Assembly: GCA_027214345.1 (NCBI GenBank) | Contig: JAPWHR010000023.1 | Coordinates: forward strand, 1-48,643 | Length of the DNA stretch: 48,643 nucleotides | From: Comamonadaceae bacterium G21597-S1 | Lineage (GTDB): Bacteria > Pseudomonadota > Gammaproteobacteria > Burkholderiales > Burkholderiaceae_C | Reading direction: 5' to 3' | Part shown: positions 26,191 to 36,058 of the stretch, in pieces | How the letters are laid out: each line of letters begins with the position of its first letter | Numbering within the stretch: position 1 is the first letter of the stretch | Notes under the pieces: generated by a model | Databases searched by the model: none | Seen by the model: the letters and a program-made list of their open reading frames with translations, nothing else | What the model was told of the DNA's origin: nothing | Position numbers and translations under genes: made by a program

Positions 26191-26832
26191 TCACCAGACC
26201 GTGAAGACCTGCCCGGTCTGCCCGCCCTCGATGCTGCGCAGATACGCCTGGGCCACACGCGCCGCGGGCACCGGCTCGAAACCGGCGAACAGCTCGAACA
26301 CCGGTGGCGGCGATTCGGCCAGCACGCCGGGGCTGACGACATTGATGCGGATGCCGCGCGGCATCTCGATGGCCGCGGCGCGGGCAAAACCCTCGATCGC
26401 CGCATTGGCCATCGTGAAGCCGGACGCGCCGGGAATCGTGTGCTGCGTCGCGATGCCGGTCACCAGCGTGACCGAGCCGCCGTCGCGCAGATGCTCGCGC
26501 GCGGCCAGCGCCAGGTTGACCTGGCCGAGCAGCTTGTTGCACAAGGCCTGGCCGTAGACGGACTGGGTCATCGGTGCCGGCGCGATCGTGTGCAGCGGCG
26601 CGAACCGGCCCAGCCCGGCCGCGCAGGCGACCGCGGCCCATCCTTCGCCGCCCGGGTCCGCCACGGCGGCGACGATGCTGGCGCAGTCGTCCAGGTCCAG
26701 GAACCGGTCGCAAGCCTCCGGGCCGGCGGTGACCACCTGGTAATGCGGTGCCAGCACGGCGTGCACCGCGCGGCCGACCAGGCCGGTTGCACCGACCAGC
26801 AGGATGCGCCCACGCGCAGCGGCCGTCGGCAT
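26191..26832 (-). CDS. SDR-family protein lacking the YxxxK motif
   Basis: Short-chain dehydrogenase fold, 213 residues, shorter than the usual 250. The N-terminal nucleotide-binding turn is GATGLVGRA, and the fold continues with VTLVTGIATQ. Where classical SDRs have the catalytic YxxxK, this one reads FTMANAAIEGFARAAAIEM, with no Tyr and Asn in place of Lys, followed by the normal IRINVVSPGV. A similar replacement occurs, from memory, in a subset of small SDRs, so it may be a family trait and not decay. ATG 26832 is used; a GTG six bases upstream is possible. Its role in the operon is unknown. Confidence 0.8.
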   Translation of the reverse strand: MPTAAARGRILLVGATGLVGRAVHAVLAPHYQVVTAGPEACDRFLDLDDCASIVAAVADPGGEGWAAVACAAGLGRFAPLHTIAPAPMTQSVYGQALCNKLLGQVNLALAAREHLRDGGSVTLVTGIATQHTIPGASGFTMANAAIEGFARAAAIEMPRGIRINVVSPGVLAESPPPVFELFAGFEPVPAARVAQAYLRSIEGGQTGQVFTVW

Positions 26833-26845
26833 CGCCACGGTCCGG

Positions 26846-27232
26846 TCAGGCCGTGCGCGACGCGATACGCGCCGTCGCCAGCAACTCGATGCGCATGCCC
26901 GGCGCCACCAGCGCCGCGACCACCGCCGTCGAACGGCTCGGGTACGGCGCGCGGAACACCTCGCTGTAGACGGCGTCGACCGGCTTCATGTCGGCCACGT
27001 CGAGCAGATAGAGCTGCACCTGCAACACGTCGTCCAGCGAGCCGCCGGCCGCCTCCATCGTGCGCCGCAGGTTGTCCAGCGTCAGGCGGGTCTGGGCGGT
27101 GATGTCGCCCTGCAGGATCTTGCCTTCGGCCGTGACCGGCCCGTGGGAGGTATAGACCATCGGGCCGTCGCCGACGGCCCAGCTGAAGGGCTGGCCCAGC
27201 GAGGGCAGTCCGGTGTCGATTTCCTGTCGCAT
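26846..27232 (-). CDS. RidA family (YjgF/YER057c/UK114) protein
   Basis: 128 residues. RidA proteins hydrolyse reactive imines and enamines or act as deaminases in catabolic pathways. Seen: LTLDNLRRTMEAAGGSLDDV, the family helix, and the C-terminal PGMRIELLATARI with R114 and E116 at the usual active-site positions. It has a GGAG ribosome site before ATG 27232. Located between the ABC ATPase and the SDR gene; a catabolic intermediate containing nitrogen is therefore suggested. Confidence 0.88.
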   Translation of the reverse strand: MRQEIDTGLPSLGQPFSWAVGDGPMVYTSHGPVTAEGKILQGDITAQTRLTLDNLRRTMEAAGGSLDDVLQVQLYLLDVADMKPVDAVYSEVFRAPYPSRSTAVVAALVAPGMRIELLATARIASRTA

Positions 27233-27266
27233 GATGTGTTTTTCTCCTGTGCGCGAGGCTGCGTGT

Positions 27267-27997
27267 TCACAACCCCAGGTACGCCTGCCGGACCCGGTCG
27301 TCGGTCAGCAGGTCCTCGCCTTCGCCGCTGAGGGCGACGGTTCCGTTTTCCAGTACATAGGCCCGCTGGCACAGGCGCAGCGACTCGGCCACATTCTGCT
27401 CCACCAGCAGGATGCTCATGCCCTCCGAAGCCAGCATCGCCACGGTGCGGAACATCTGCTCGACGACGATGGGCGCAAGGCCCAGCGACGGCTCGTCGAG
27501 CATCAGCATCACGGGCTGCGCCATCAACGCGCGGCCGATGGCCAGCATCTGCTGCTCGCCACCGGACAAGGTGCCGGCGAGTTGGCGCCGGCGCTCGGCC
27601 AGGCGCGGGAACATGTCGTAGATGCGCGCCATCGTGCGTGCCTCGTGGCCCCGCGCTCGACGCAGGATGGCTCCCAGGCGCAGGTTGCTCTCGACGCTCT
27701 GGCCGGCGAAGATCTGCCGGCCCTCGGGGACCTGGATCAGGCCGAGCTCGCAGATGCGGTCGGTGCTCATGCCCAGCAGCGGGACGCCGTCGAACGCGAC
27801 CGCGCCGGCCGTGCCCCTGACCATGCCGGTGATGGTGCGGATCAGCGTCGTCTTGCCGGCGCCGTTGCCGCCGACCACGGCCACGGTCTCGCCGCGGCGC
27901 ACCTCCAGGTCGATGCCGTCGAGCACGCGCATGCCCGCGTAGCCGGACTCCAGGCCGCTTACCTGCAACAGCGGGGTTGCGGCGGTGTTGGCACCCG

Positions 27998-28001
<4 letters not shown>
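27267..28001 (-). CDS. Branched-chain-type ABC transporter ATP-binding protein (LivF-like)
   Basis: 244-residue ATPase of the importer encoded in this operon. Walker A GGNGAGKTT, signature LSGGEQQMLAIGRAL, Walker B VMLMLDEPSLG, then ILLVEQNVAES with Gln in place of the H-loop His, as is normal for LivF. ATG 28001 overlaps the stop of the LivG-like gene as ATGA; the longer open frame upstream is inside that gene. Substrate not deducible from the ATPase. Confidence 0.92.
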
Positions 28002-28734
<733 letters not shown>

Positions 28735-28738
<4 letters not shown>

Positions 28739-28992
28739 TTCGAAAGCCTCCGTCCTGCGGACTGCGGCGCCGAGCGCCTTGGGAACGGCCCGGCGGCGAA
28801 CGTCAGGACACCTCCGCCCTTCGGGCTGCGGTGCGAGCGCCTTGGGAACGGCCCGGCGGCGAACGTCAGGACACCTCCGCCCTTCGGGCTGCGGTGCGAG
28901 CGCCTTGGGAACGGCCCGGCGGCGAACGTCAGGACACCTCCGCCCTTCGGGCTGCGGTGCGAGCGCCTTGGGAACGGCCCGGCGGCGCTCAT
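28735..28992 (-). CDS. 85-residue repeat ORF coupling livM to livG
   Basis: Open frame made almost wholly of the 63-bp tandem repeat, encoding 21-residue units that begin AAGPFPRRSHRSPKGGG. Its ATG (28992) overlaps the LivM stop as ATGA, and its stop overlaps the LivG start as ATGA. The product is very basic and of low complexity, and no domain is recognised. It may be a real small protein or only a translated spacer that keeps ribosomes flowing from livM to livG. The exact fit at both ends and the frame-preserving unit length argue for the second at least. Confidence 0.45.
28771..28987. repeat. 63-bp tandem repeat (about 3.4 copies) inside operon
   Basis: Unit starts at 28771, 28834, 28897 and 28960; the first three are full 63-bp units, seemingly identical, and the fourth stops after 28 bases at 28987. 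Each unit begins CGAGCGCCTTGGGAACGGCC on the plus strand and contains GCCCTTCGGGC, a short hairpin. It lies between the livM stop and livG start. The unit is 21 codons long, so copy number can change without shifting the frame. Confidence 0.95.
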
Positions 28993-29963
28993 TTCCTCCC
29001 CCCGATCCGCAGCCAGCGGGCCAGCGGCGGCCAGATGCCGTGCGGGGCGAACAACACGATCACCAGCAACACGGCGCCGTAGACGATGAGCTTGAGCCCG
29101 CTGATCGAGAACTCCTGCGCGAAGTCCTTGGACAGTTCGTTGAGCGGCTGGATCACGATGGCGCCCAGGATGGAGCCGAACAAGGTGCCCAGGCCACCGA
29201 CGATGGGCGCGATGATCAGGTCGATGCTCATGCGCATGCCCAGCACGCTGTCCGGGAACAGGCTGCCCTGGATCAGCGCATACCAGGCGCCGCAGACGCC
29301 GGTGAAGCCGGCGCTGAGGGCCGCGGCAAGTACCTTGACCCGGGTCGCCGGAACCCCGATGGCGCGCGCCGCGTCTTCGTCCTCGCGCACCGCCCGCCAG
29401 TAATACCCGATACGGCCGCGCACCAGCAGGGCACAGGCCAGCCAGATGACGGCCAGCGTGACCAGCAAGGCGACGTAGAAGAAGCCGGCGTCGCCGCGCA
29501 GGCTCAGCAGGGGCTGGTTGTCGGGGGTGAGCGCCGGCAGGAACAGGCCGCCATTGCCGCCGGCAAAGGCCCAGTGTTCAACCAGGATGCGGGCCAGCTC
29601 GGCAAAGGCGATCGTCAGCAACGCGAAATACACACCCCGCACCGCAAAACGGAAACCCAGCGCGCCGACCAGGGCACCAAACAAGGCCCCGACCGCAAAC
29701 GACAGCGGCAAGCCGAACCAGGCCGAGACGCCGAGCTTGGTCACCAGCAACCCCATCGCATAGGCGCCGGCACCGAAATGCAGCGCATGGCCCAGCGACA
29801 GCTGTCCCGCGTAACCCATCATCAGGTTCCAGGCCAGGCCGACCGACGCGAACAGGAACACCAGGGTCAACACCGACAACTCGAAGTCGTCGAGCAGCCA
29901 CGGGCCGGCCGACAACACGACCAGCAACAGCACCGCCAGTCGGGCGGAACGTTTATCGACCAT
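28989..29963 (-). CDS. Branched-chain-type ABC transporter permease (LivM-like)
   Basis: Inner-membrane permease of 324 residues with about eight to ten hydrophobic segments. Family blocks: NLMMGYAGQLSLGHALHFGAG and, in the cytoplasmic loop, YWRAVREDEDAARAIGV, the coupling region to the ATPases. It starts four bases after the LivH-like gene. The C-terminal end (LARWLRIGGRK) overlaps the ATG of the repeat ORF. Confidence 0.92.
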   Translation of the reverse strand: MVDKRSARLAVLLLVVLSAGPWLLDDFELSVLTLVFLFASVGLAWNLMMGYAGQLSLGHALHFGAGAYAMGLLVTKLGVSAWFGLPLSFAVGALFGALVGALGFRFAVRGVYFALLTIAFAELARILVEHWAFAGGNGGLFLPALTPDNQPLLSLRGDAGFFYVALLVTLAVIWLACALLVRGRIGYYWRAVREDEDAARAIGVPATRVKVLAAALSAGFTGVCGAWYALIQGSLFPDSVLGMRMSIDLIIAPIVGGLGTLFGSILGAIVIQPLNELSKDFAQEFSISGLKLIVYGAVLLVIVLFAPHGIWPPLARWLRIGGRK

Positions 29964-29967
29964 GGTG

Positions 29968-30837
29968 CTAACCCTCGACCTTGCCGAACAGCCCCTGGGG
30001 ACGCAGCAGGATCACCAGCACCAGCAAGCCGTAACTGAACAGCGACTTCATGGACGGCGCCACGACCGTGGCCGCCAGCGCCTCTGCCAGGCCGATCAGC
30101 AGGCCGCCGACCAGCGCGCCGGGCAGGCTGGCCAGGCCACCGACGATCACGATGATGAAGGCCACCAGCGTGAATTCGCCGCCGAGGTAAGGTTGCACGT
30201 CGAACATCGGCGCGACCAGGGCACCGGCCGCGCCAGCGCAGGCAAAACCCAGACCGGCGGTGAGCGCGAACAGATGCGGGATCCGGATGCCGATGGCCTG
30301 GCCGCCGACCCGGTTCTCGGCCGCCGCCTCGATGGCCTTGCCGGTGAGCGAGAACCGGAACCAGGCCCACAAGGCCGCGATCAGCACCAGCGAGGCGATG
30401 GCCGCCTGCGTCCGTACCGCATCGAAACGAACCATGCCCAGCTGGTAGACCTCGAAGCTGGCATCACTCTGGATGCCGCGCGGATCGGGGCCGAAGAAGA
30501 CCGCATGCAGGCCGGTGATGACCAGCGCGATCGCGATGTACAGGATGAACTGCATGTGTTGCGGTGCCTCGACGAAGCGGTTCGCGACGAAGCGCTGGAA
30601 CAGGTAGCCCATCGCGAACAGCAGCAGCGCCGCGACGGGCGCCGCCACCAGTGCGGGTGCGCCGGTCCAGGCCCACAGGCCGTAGCCGACATACATGCCG
30701 ACCACGACCATCTCGCCGTGCGCAAAGTTGACCATGCGCATGACGCCGAAGATCACGTTCAGCCCGGTGGCCAGCAGCGCGTAGACCGCGCCCAGCAACA
30801 ACCCGCCTACGATGACATTGACGTAGAACTCAAGCAT
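29968..30837 (-). CDS. Branched-chain-type ABC transporter permease (LivH-like)
   Basis: Inner-membrane permease of 289 residues, the usual LivH size. It starts MLEFYVNVIVGGLLLGAVYA and carries the conserved VNFAHGEMVVVGMYVGY block, then AAENRVGGQAIGIRI in the coupling loop and GGLASLPGALVGGLLIGL. No extra N-terminal domain is present, which sets it apart from urtB in the same window. It lies 54 bases after the binding-protein gene. Confidence 0.92.
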   Translation of the reverse strand: MLEFYVNVIVGGLLLGAVYALLATGLNVIFGVMRMVNFAHGEMVVVGMYVGYGLWAWTGAPALVAAPVAALLLFAMGYLFQRFVANRFVEAPQHMQFILYIAIALVITGLHAVFFGPDPRGIQSDASFEVYQLGMVRFDAVRTQAAIASLVLIAALWAWFRFSLTGKAIEAAAENRVGGQAIGIRIPHLFALTAGLGFACAGAAGALVAPMFDVQPYLGGEFTLVAFIIVIVGGLASLPGALVGGLLIGLAEALAATVVAPSMKSLFSYGLLVLVILLRPQGLFGKVEG

Positions 30838-30891
30838 CGCCCGGCATCCGGGCGGGAACGGCCGCTGCGGTGCCGGCGGTCGTCGCGATCA

Positions 30892-32118
30892 TCATGCACG
30901 CGCCTTCCACTTGGTCATCGGCAGCTTGGGCTGGGCCTGCGCGATCGACGACGGGCCGACCAGCACCGGCTCGCCCTTGACGATCTGCAGCATGGCGCCG
31001 CCGATGTTGTTGTTCTGGCCTTTCGCGTCGAACTGGATCGGGCCGCCGAACATCAGGTGCTCCTCGATCTTCGTGGCCTTGAGCGCGGCATGCAGGTCGG
31101 CCGGCTTGTTCGAACCGGCGCGCTTGAACGCATCGGCGGCGACCTGGATGCTCTCCCAGCCGAAGCCGGAGTTCAGCTCCAGCCGATCGCCGGGGTACTC
31201 CTTGGCCCAGCGCTGCAACACCGCCTTGGCCGTGGCGCGGCTCGGGTCGTACCAGGGCACGCAGGTGATGTAGTCGTCGGCGTATTTGCCCAGGGCATCG
31301 GTGAACGCCTTCTCGTACGGGCCGGGGGAGCCGGGGCCGACAATGGCCATCGGGTTGAAGTCCTGCTTGACCATTTCGCGCACGATCAGGATGGCATCGT
31401 TGACGCGGGTGATCGGGCACATCAGGTCGGGGTTCAGCGCCTTGGCCTTGGCGATCTCCACCGACAGGTCGCGCGCACGCACGTCGTAGCTGATCACGTC
31501 GATGATCTTGATGTCCACACCCAGCTTGTCCCACAAGGCCTTGACGCCGCCGAGCATGGCCTGGCCGAAGGTGTCGCTGGTGTGGGTCAATACCGCGGTC
31601 TTGGGCGCGAAGCCGGCATTGCGCGGCAACTCCTTGATGCGCTGCACGGCGCTGGTGACCAACTGCCCGGCGCTGGTGAAATTGCGGAACACCATGGTAA
31701 AGCCCTGCTCTGTGATCTGCGGCGCCGACGCGATGTTCACGATCAGCGGCACCTTGGCGGCTTCGGCGGCCTGCGCCGCGGAGATCGTCGCACCGCTGTC
31801 CCAGGCGCCGACCAGCACCGTGTGGCCGTCGCGAATCAAACGCTCTGCGGCAACCCGGCCGGTCTCGGCCTTGGACTCGGTGTCGATGAAGGTCGCCTCG
31901 ACGTTGATGCCCTGGTCCCTCATCATCTTCACGGCCAGTTCGGTGCCCTGGCGTGTCTGCTGACCCGGGAAGGCCAGCACGCCGGTCAACGGCAGGATGA
32001 CGCCGATCTTGAGCGTGCCGGACTGCGCCCGCACCAGGCTCGGCATCGCGATGGTGGGCAACAAGGCGCCGGCCTTCAGGAGGGTACGGCGGGAGGGCGG
32101 AATGCGGCGGTCGTTCAT
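30892..32118 (-). CDS. ABC transporter substrate-binding protein (type I, LivK-like)
   Basis: 408-residue periplasmic binding protein. The N-terminus has a twin-arginine-like signal (SRRTLLKAGALLP) with cleavage likely after VRAQ, so export may be by Tat. The mature part begins TLKIGVILPLTGVLAFPGQQ. Binding-pocket neighbours such as GAWDSGATISAAQAAEAAKV are visible, but the ligand cannot be read from them. ATG 32118 overlaps the molybdenum-subunit stop as ATGA, which ties uptake to the hydroxylase: the imported compound is probably its substrate or a precursor. Confidence 0.9.
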   Translation of the reverse strand: MNDRRIPPSRRTLLKAGALLPTIAMPSLVRAQSGTLKIGVILPLTGVLAFPGQQTRQGTELAVKMMRDQGINVEATFIDTESKAETGRVAAERLIRDGHTVLVGAWDSGATISAAQAAEAAKVPLIVNIASAPQITEQGFTMVFRNFTSAGQLVTSAVQRIKELPRNAGFAPKTAVLTHTSDTFGQAMLGGVKALWDKLGVDIKIIDVISYDVRARDLSVEIAKAKALNPDLMCPITRVNDAILIVREMVKQDFNPMAIVGPGSPGPYEKAFTDALGKYADDYITCVPWYDPSRATAKAVLQRWAKEYPGDRLELNSGFGWESIQVAADAFKRAGSNKPADLHAALKATKIEEHLMFGGPIQFDAKGQNNNIGGAMLQIVKGEPVLVGPSSIAQAQPKLPMTKWKARA

Positions 32119-34505
32119 GGGACGGACTCCAGGTTGGTGGCTGATGAGGTCAAGGCTTCGAGAACGCGAACAGGGGTGATCGGAAGAGTTGTGATGCGTA
32201 CGCCGATGGCGTCGTGGATGGCATTGGCGACGGCGCTGGCGATCGGCAGGATCGTACCCTCGCCGGCACCCTTGGCGCCGAACGGGCCGGGCCCATGGCC
32301 CTGCTCCTGGGTGATGGTGACGAAATCATGCGGCAGGTCCTCGGCCAGCGGCACGCGGTAGGTCAATGGATCGGCATTGCGCAGGCGGCCCTGGTCGTCG
32401 TAGATCATCTGCTCGAACAGGGTCTGGCCCAGCCCCATGACGGCGGCGCCGTCTTCCTGACCCTTGATCATCAACGGGTTGATGGCCCGCCCCGCGTCGC
32501 CACTGGCCACGAGCTTGAGCACCTTCACCTGTCCGGTGGCGGTGTCGACGGCCACCTCGGCCGCGCCCCAACCAATCTCCCAGAACACGCAGGGCGCCTC
32601 CAGTGGCGCGTGGTGATCGCCTGGCGCCTTGAAGAAGCCGTCGGAGCTGAATTCGAATCCGGTGCCACCGTAGTGGCGCATCACCATCGGTGCCAGCGGA
32701 TGCGCCTTGCCGGCGTGCAACACGACGCCATTGCCCAGTTGCAGCGCGCCGGCCTCGACGCCGAGTTGTGCTGCGGCGAACGCCAGGATCTGGTCGCGCA
32801 CACCGTGCGCCGCACGCGCGATCGCCTGCCCCATCACGGCAATGCCCGAGCTGGCATTGGTGCCCTGGTCGAACGGCAGGTAGTCGGTGTTGATCGGTGC
32901 ATACGACACCTTGTCCAGCGGCACGCCGAGGATCTCGGCCGTGATCTGCGACAAGGCGGTGCGGGCGCCCTGGCCGATCTCGACCGTGCCGCATTGCAGG
33001 AACACGTCGCCGCTGGTCGACACCTTGACCCGGGCCTGGGCCGGCTTGTTGACGCCGCCGCCGTCCTTGAAGCCGATCGAGATGCCCATGCCGCGGCGCA
33101 CCGTGCCGGTGCTGTCATGGGACCGCTCGTGGTAACCGATCTCCTTGCACACCAGGTCCAGGCCCTCGCGCAGGTCGCTGTCGATGCCGCTCTCGCCGGG
33201 CACGAAGGGGTCGCCCAGCCTGAGGAGGTTGCGCATGCGCAGGTCGTACGGATCGATGCCCAGGCGCCGCGCGATCATGTCGATCTGCGACTCGGACGCC
33301 CAGCTGGTCTGCGTGCCGCCGAAGCCGCGGAACGGGCCGGCCGGCGCGGTGTTGGTCATCACGCACAGGCAGGCGGTATCGATGTGCTCCCAGCGGTAGG
33401 GGCCGGGAATGCGGTAGCCGGCCTTCTCGGCCACCAGCGGGCTGCCATCGGAATACGCGCCGGCATCGAGCAGGATCTCGCTCTGGCGCGCGACCAGCCG
33501 GCCGTCGGCCATGACGCCGGTCTTCAGGCGCAGGATGGCGGCGTGCTGGGTGTTGGTCAGGAAACCTTCTTCCATCGTCAGGCAGAAACGCACCGGGCGC
33601 CCGGTGAGCAACGACAGCAACACCGATACGGCTTCGGTCTTGACGTTGTTCTTGGCGCCGAAGCCGCCGCCGACGAACGGCACGTTGACCGTGATGCGGT
33701 TCTCGGGCAGCTTGAACATGCGCGCCAGTTCCTTGCGCAGCGGGAACGGATTCTGGCAACTGGTCCACAACTGCACCGCGTCGCCCCGCACGTCGGCCAC
33801 CGAGACGAAGGGCTCGAGGTGGTAATGCGTCATGCGCGAGAAGCGGAACTCGTCCTCGAAAACATGGTCGCAGCGCGCAAACGCGGTGGCGTCCCCGGTG
33901 CGGTAGTCGAACTGGTAACACACGTTCTTGCGCGGACGCAGTTGCGCGCTGGCACCGTCGCCGTACGCCGGCACCACCCCCATCGGCGCCTCGTCGAACA
34001 AGGCGCAGGCGTCGTCCGCCAGCGCCTGCTCGATGCCGGCGGCCACCGGGAGGTCTTCGTAGGTTACCCGCACCAGGCGCAAGGCGGCGATGGCGGCGGC
34101 CTCGGTCTCGGCCGCAACCGCGCAGACGATGTCGCCGACATACCGCACCTTGTCGAGCGCGACGATGGGCTGGTCCTTGATGAAGTAGCCGTAGTACGGG
34201 ACCATGTGCGACGGAATGTCGGCACCGGTGACGACCCGGTGAACCCCTGGCGCCTGGCGCGCGGCGCCGGCGTCGATGGCGACGATGCGGGCATGGGCAC
34301 GTGCGCTGCGCAACACCTTGGCATGCAGCATGCCGGGCAGCACGATGTCGGTCGTGTATTGCGCGCGGCCGGTGACCTTGTCGCGCGCGTCTTTGCGCGG
34401 GGCGCTGCGTCCGACCACCTGCAGGTCGGGCGCAACCGCACCGGCGCCGGCCTGCACGACCAGTGATTCCGTACCTTCGAGCGCCATGGACTGCGGCGGA
34501 TTCAT
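32115..34505 (-). CDS. Xanthine dehydrogenase-family molybdopterin-binding subunit
   Basis: Large catalytic subunit, 796 residues, of a three-subunit molybdenum hydroxylase (CoxL/XdhB type) that inserts oxygen from water into C-H bonds, often of N-heterocycles or aldehydes. Seen: an N-terminal alpha/beta domain beginning GRSAPRKDARDKVTGRAQYT, cofactor-binding GGGFGAKN at 279-286, TAPAGPFRGFGGTQ, CGTVEIGQGARTALSQI, and the active-site Glu E749 in GAKGAGEG. It lacks the Cys-bearing loop typical of CO dehydrogenase CoxL, so CO is an unlikely substrate. ATG 34505 overlaps the 2Fe-2S gene stop as ATGA. Confidence 0.92.
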   Translation of the reverse strand: MNPPQSMALEGTESLVVQAGAGAVAPDLQVVGRSAPRKDARDKVTGRAQYTTDIVLPGMLHAKVLRSARAHARIVAIDAGAARQAPGVHRVVTGADIPSHMVPYYGYFIKDQPIVALDKVRYVGDIVCAVAAETEAAAIAALRLVRVTYEDLPVAAGIEQALADDACALFDEAPMGVVPAYGDGASAQLRPRKNVCYQFDYRTGDATAFARCDHVFEDEFRFSRMTHYHLEPFVSVADVRGDAVQLWTSCQNPFPLRKELARMFKLPENRITVNVPFVGGGFGAKNNVKTEAVSVLLSLLTGRPVRFCLTMEEGFLTNTQHAAILRLKTGVMADGRLVARQSEILLDAGAYSDGSPLVAEKAGYRIPGPYRWEHIDTACLCVMTNTAPAGPFRGFGGTQTSWASESQIDMIARRLGIDPYDLRMRNLLRLGDPFVPGESGIDSDLREGLDLVCKEIGYHERSHDSTGTVRRGMGISIGFKDGGGVNKPAQARVKVSTSGDVFLQCGTVEIGQGARTALSQITAEILGVPLDKVSYAPINTDYLPFDQGTNASSGIAVMGQAIARAAHGVRDQILAFAAAQLGVEAGALQLGNGVVLHAGKAHPLAPMVMRHYGGTGFEFSSDGFFKAPGDHHAPLEAPCVFWEIGWGAAEVAVDTATGQVKVLKLVASGDAGRAINPLMIKGQEDGAAVMGLGQTLFEQMIYDDQGRLRNADPLTYRVPLAEDLPHDFVTITQEQGHGPGPFGAKGAGEGTILPIASAVANAIHDAIGVRITTLPITPVRVLEALTSSATNLESVP

Positions 34506-35017
34506 GCGCCCTCCTCGCCGGCCAGCCGCGCCGCCGCCTGCTCGACCGCGGCGATGATCTGCGCATAACCGGTGCAGCGGCAGACGTTGGAGCTGATCCA
34601 TTCGGCGATGGTGGCGCGATCCGGGCGCGGATGGCGCTCCAGCAAGGCCTTGGTCAGCAGCACCATGCCCGAGGTGCAGTACCCGCACTGGAATGCGCCC
34701 TGGTCGACGAAGGCCTGCTGCACCAGGTGCAGTTGACCGTCCTGTTCCAGGCCTTCGATGGTCTGCACGTCGCAGCCCTCGAGCTGGAAGGCGAACATCG
34801 AACAGGTCGCGGCAGGCACGCCGTCGACCAGCGCGACGCAGGCGCCGCAGACACCGCGCGAGCAGCCGACACGGGTGCCGGTCAGCCGCATATCGTCGCG
34901 CAGCAGGTCGGCCGCCGTGCATGCGACCGGCACCGTCGTGCGGCGTTCCATGCCGTTGACCGTCAGGTGCAGCGGGTATTCGGACACACCCTCGCCGGGC
35001 AGCGTGTTGTCAGACAT
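34502..35017 (-). CDS. (2Fe-2S)-binding subunit of molybdenum hydroxylase
   Basis: Small iron-sulfur subunit (CoxS/XdhC-type electron carrier), 171 residues. Plant-ferredoxin cluster ligands C52, C57, C60 and C72 (GCSRGVCGAC, then C at 72) and the second helical cluster with C111, C114, C146 and C148 (CGYC and CRC). All eight ligands are present. ATG 35017 gives the normal N-terminus and overlaps the FAD-subunit stop by eight bases; the longer frame to 35143 lies inside that gene. Confidence 0.94.
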   Translation of the reverse strand: MSDNTLPGEGVSEYPLHLTVNGMERRTTVPVACTAADLLRDDMRLTGTRVGCSRGVCGACVALVDGVPAATCSMFAFQLEGCDVQTIEGLEQDGQLHLVQQAFVDQGAFQCGYCTSGMVLLTKALLERHPRPDRATIAEWISSNVCRCTGYAQIIAAVEQAAARLAGEEGA

Positions 35018-35867
35018 GCAGGGACTCCAATTGACGCGCCAGCAGCGCTGCTCCGGCGTGCCGCGCATAGTCGGCCGTGACCTGGCCATCGTCGAACGAC
35101 ACTGGCAGCTGCGCCAGCAGTTCGCGCGCCATGGCGGGAGCACGCGCGGCCAGTTGCTGTGGCTGCAGGCCCGGCACGGCCAGCGACAGGTTCACCGGCG
35201 CCAGATATTCGGTGGCCAGCACCAGCACCAGGCGCAGGCCCGCCGGCTCGCGCCACACGGACACGGCCTGCGTCATCAACGGGCGCAAGCTGCGCTCGTA
35301 GTCGAACGCCACCAGCGCCCGGGTATCGATCTCGATGTCGCTGAGCATGGCATGTGCCGGCACGTCACCGTGCCACACGGCATCGACGCCGATGCGCTCG
35401 CGCCCCGCGGTACCGGTGAAATGCAGCTGCGCCCGCAAGGCCTGCAACAACAATGCGCCTTCGTAGCGGGTGCGCCGCGCCATCAGGTTGCCGCCGAGGG
35501 TGGCGCGAAACCGGATGCGCGGATTGGCGATGCGGGACCAGGCGCGGGCAAAACCGGGCAGCAGGCGGCGCACCAGGGCATCACCCGACCCGCCATGGTG
35601 GGTCACCAGGGCGCCGATATGCAGGACGCCGTCGTGCTGGCGCAATTGCCGCAACGCCTCGATGCGCGAGATGTCGACCAGGGTGCGCGGCGACAGGCCT
35701 TCGTTGTACTGCGCCACAAGATCGGTACCGCCGGCCAGCAACACGGGGGCGTCGCATCGTTGCAGGCAGGAAACCGCGTCGGCGATGCTGGCCGGTTGCC
35801 ACAGGCGCAACGGCGCCAGCGAGCGGGCGCTCGTCGGCAACAGTCCGGCAGATTGCAGATGCTCCAT
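35010..35867 (-). CDS. FAD-binding subunit of molybdenum hydroxylase
   Basis: Medium subunit (CoxM type), 285 residues, passing electrons from the iron-sulfur centres to FAD and an acceptor. The FAD pyrophosphate motif is LLAGGTDLVAQ (43-53), and the second block is ANPRIRFRATLGGNLM; the order N-terminal FAD domain then C-terminal CO-dehydrogenase flavoprotein domain is kept. First gene of the long operon that runs to 23854, 191 bases after the MarR-type gene. Confidence 0.9.
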   Translation of the reverse strand: MEHLQSAGLLPTSARSLAPLRLWQPASIADAVSCLQRCDAPVLLAGGTDLVAQYNEGLSPRTLVDISRIEALRQLRQHDGVLHIGALVTHHGGSGDALVRRLLPGFARAWSRIANPRIRFRATLGGNLMARRTRYEGALLLQALRAQLHFTGTAGRERIGVDAVWHGDVPAHAMLSDIEIDTRALVAFDYERSLRPLMTQAVSVWREPAGLRLVLVLATEYLAPVNLSLAVPGLQPQQLAARAPAMARELLAQLPVSFDDGQVTADYARHAGAALLARQLESLHV

Positions 35868-36001
35868 GCGCCTCCATGCCCGGTTGGCTCCGGGTCACGA
35901 CAATTCAAACCATGCCCGAAACATCGGACGCCTGGCGCGGCTTTCGATCGACTCCCGAAGGATGATCGATGCCCGCGCCCAGCCCGAGAATAACCCATAG
36001 C

Positions 36002-36017
36002 TGTTGACAGATCAACA
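36002..36017. promoter_or_regulatory. Candidate MarR operator upstream of the hydroxylase operon
   Basis: TGTTGA-CAGA-TCAACA, six-base arms with four-base spacer, in the 191-base gap between the MarR-type gene and the first operon gene. The 16-bp size fits MarR-family operators. On the plus strand it contains TTGACA, but no gene reads that way here. Confidence 0.45.
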
Positions 36018-36058
36018 TGAAAAGGTGCTACCGGTTGCGGCTCCGGTCCGGCGCCGTT

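Noticed and set aside
28771-28987. CRISPR array
   Set aside because: The units are contiguous 63-bp tandem copies without unique spacers, and there are no cas genes.
32115-34505. Carbon monoxide dehydrogenase large subunit
   Set aside because: The subunit set looks Cox-like, but I do not see the Cys-bearing active-site loop of true CoxL, and the gene order with an ABC importer and RidA argues for another substrate.
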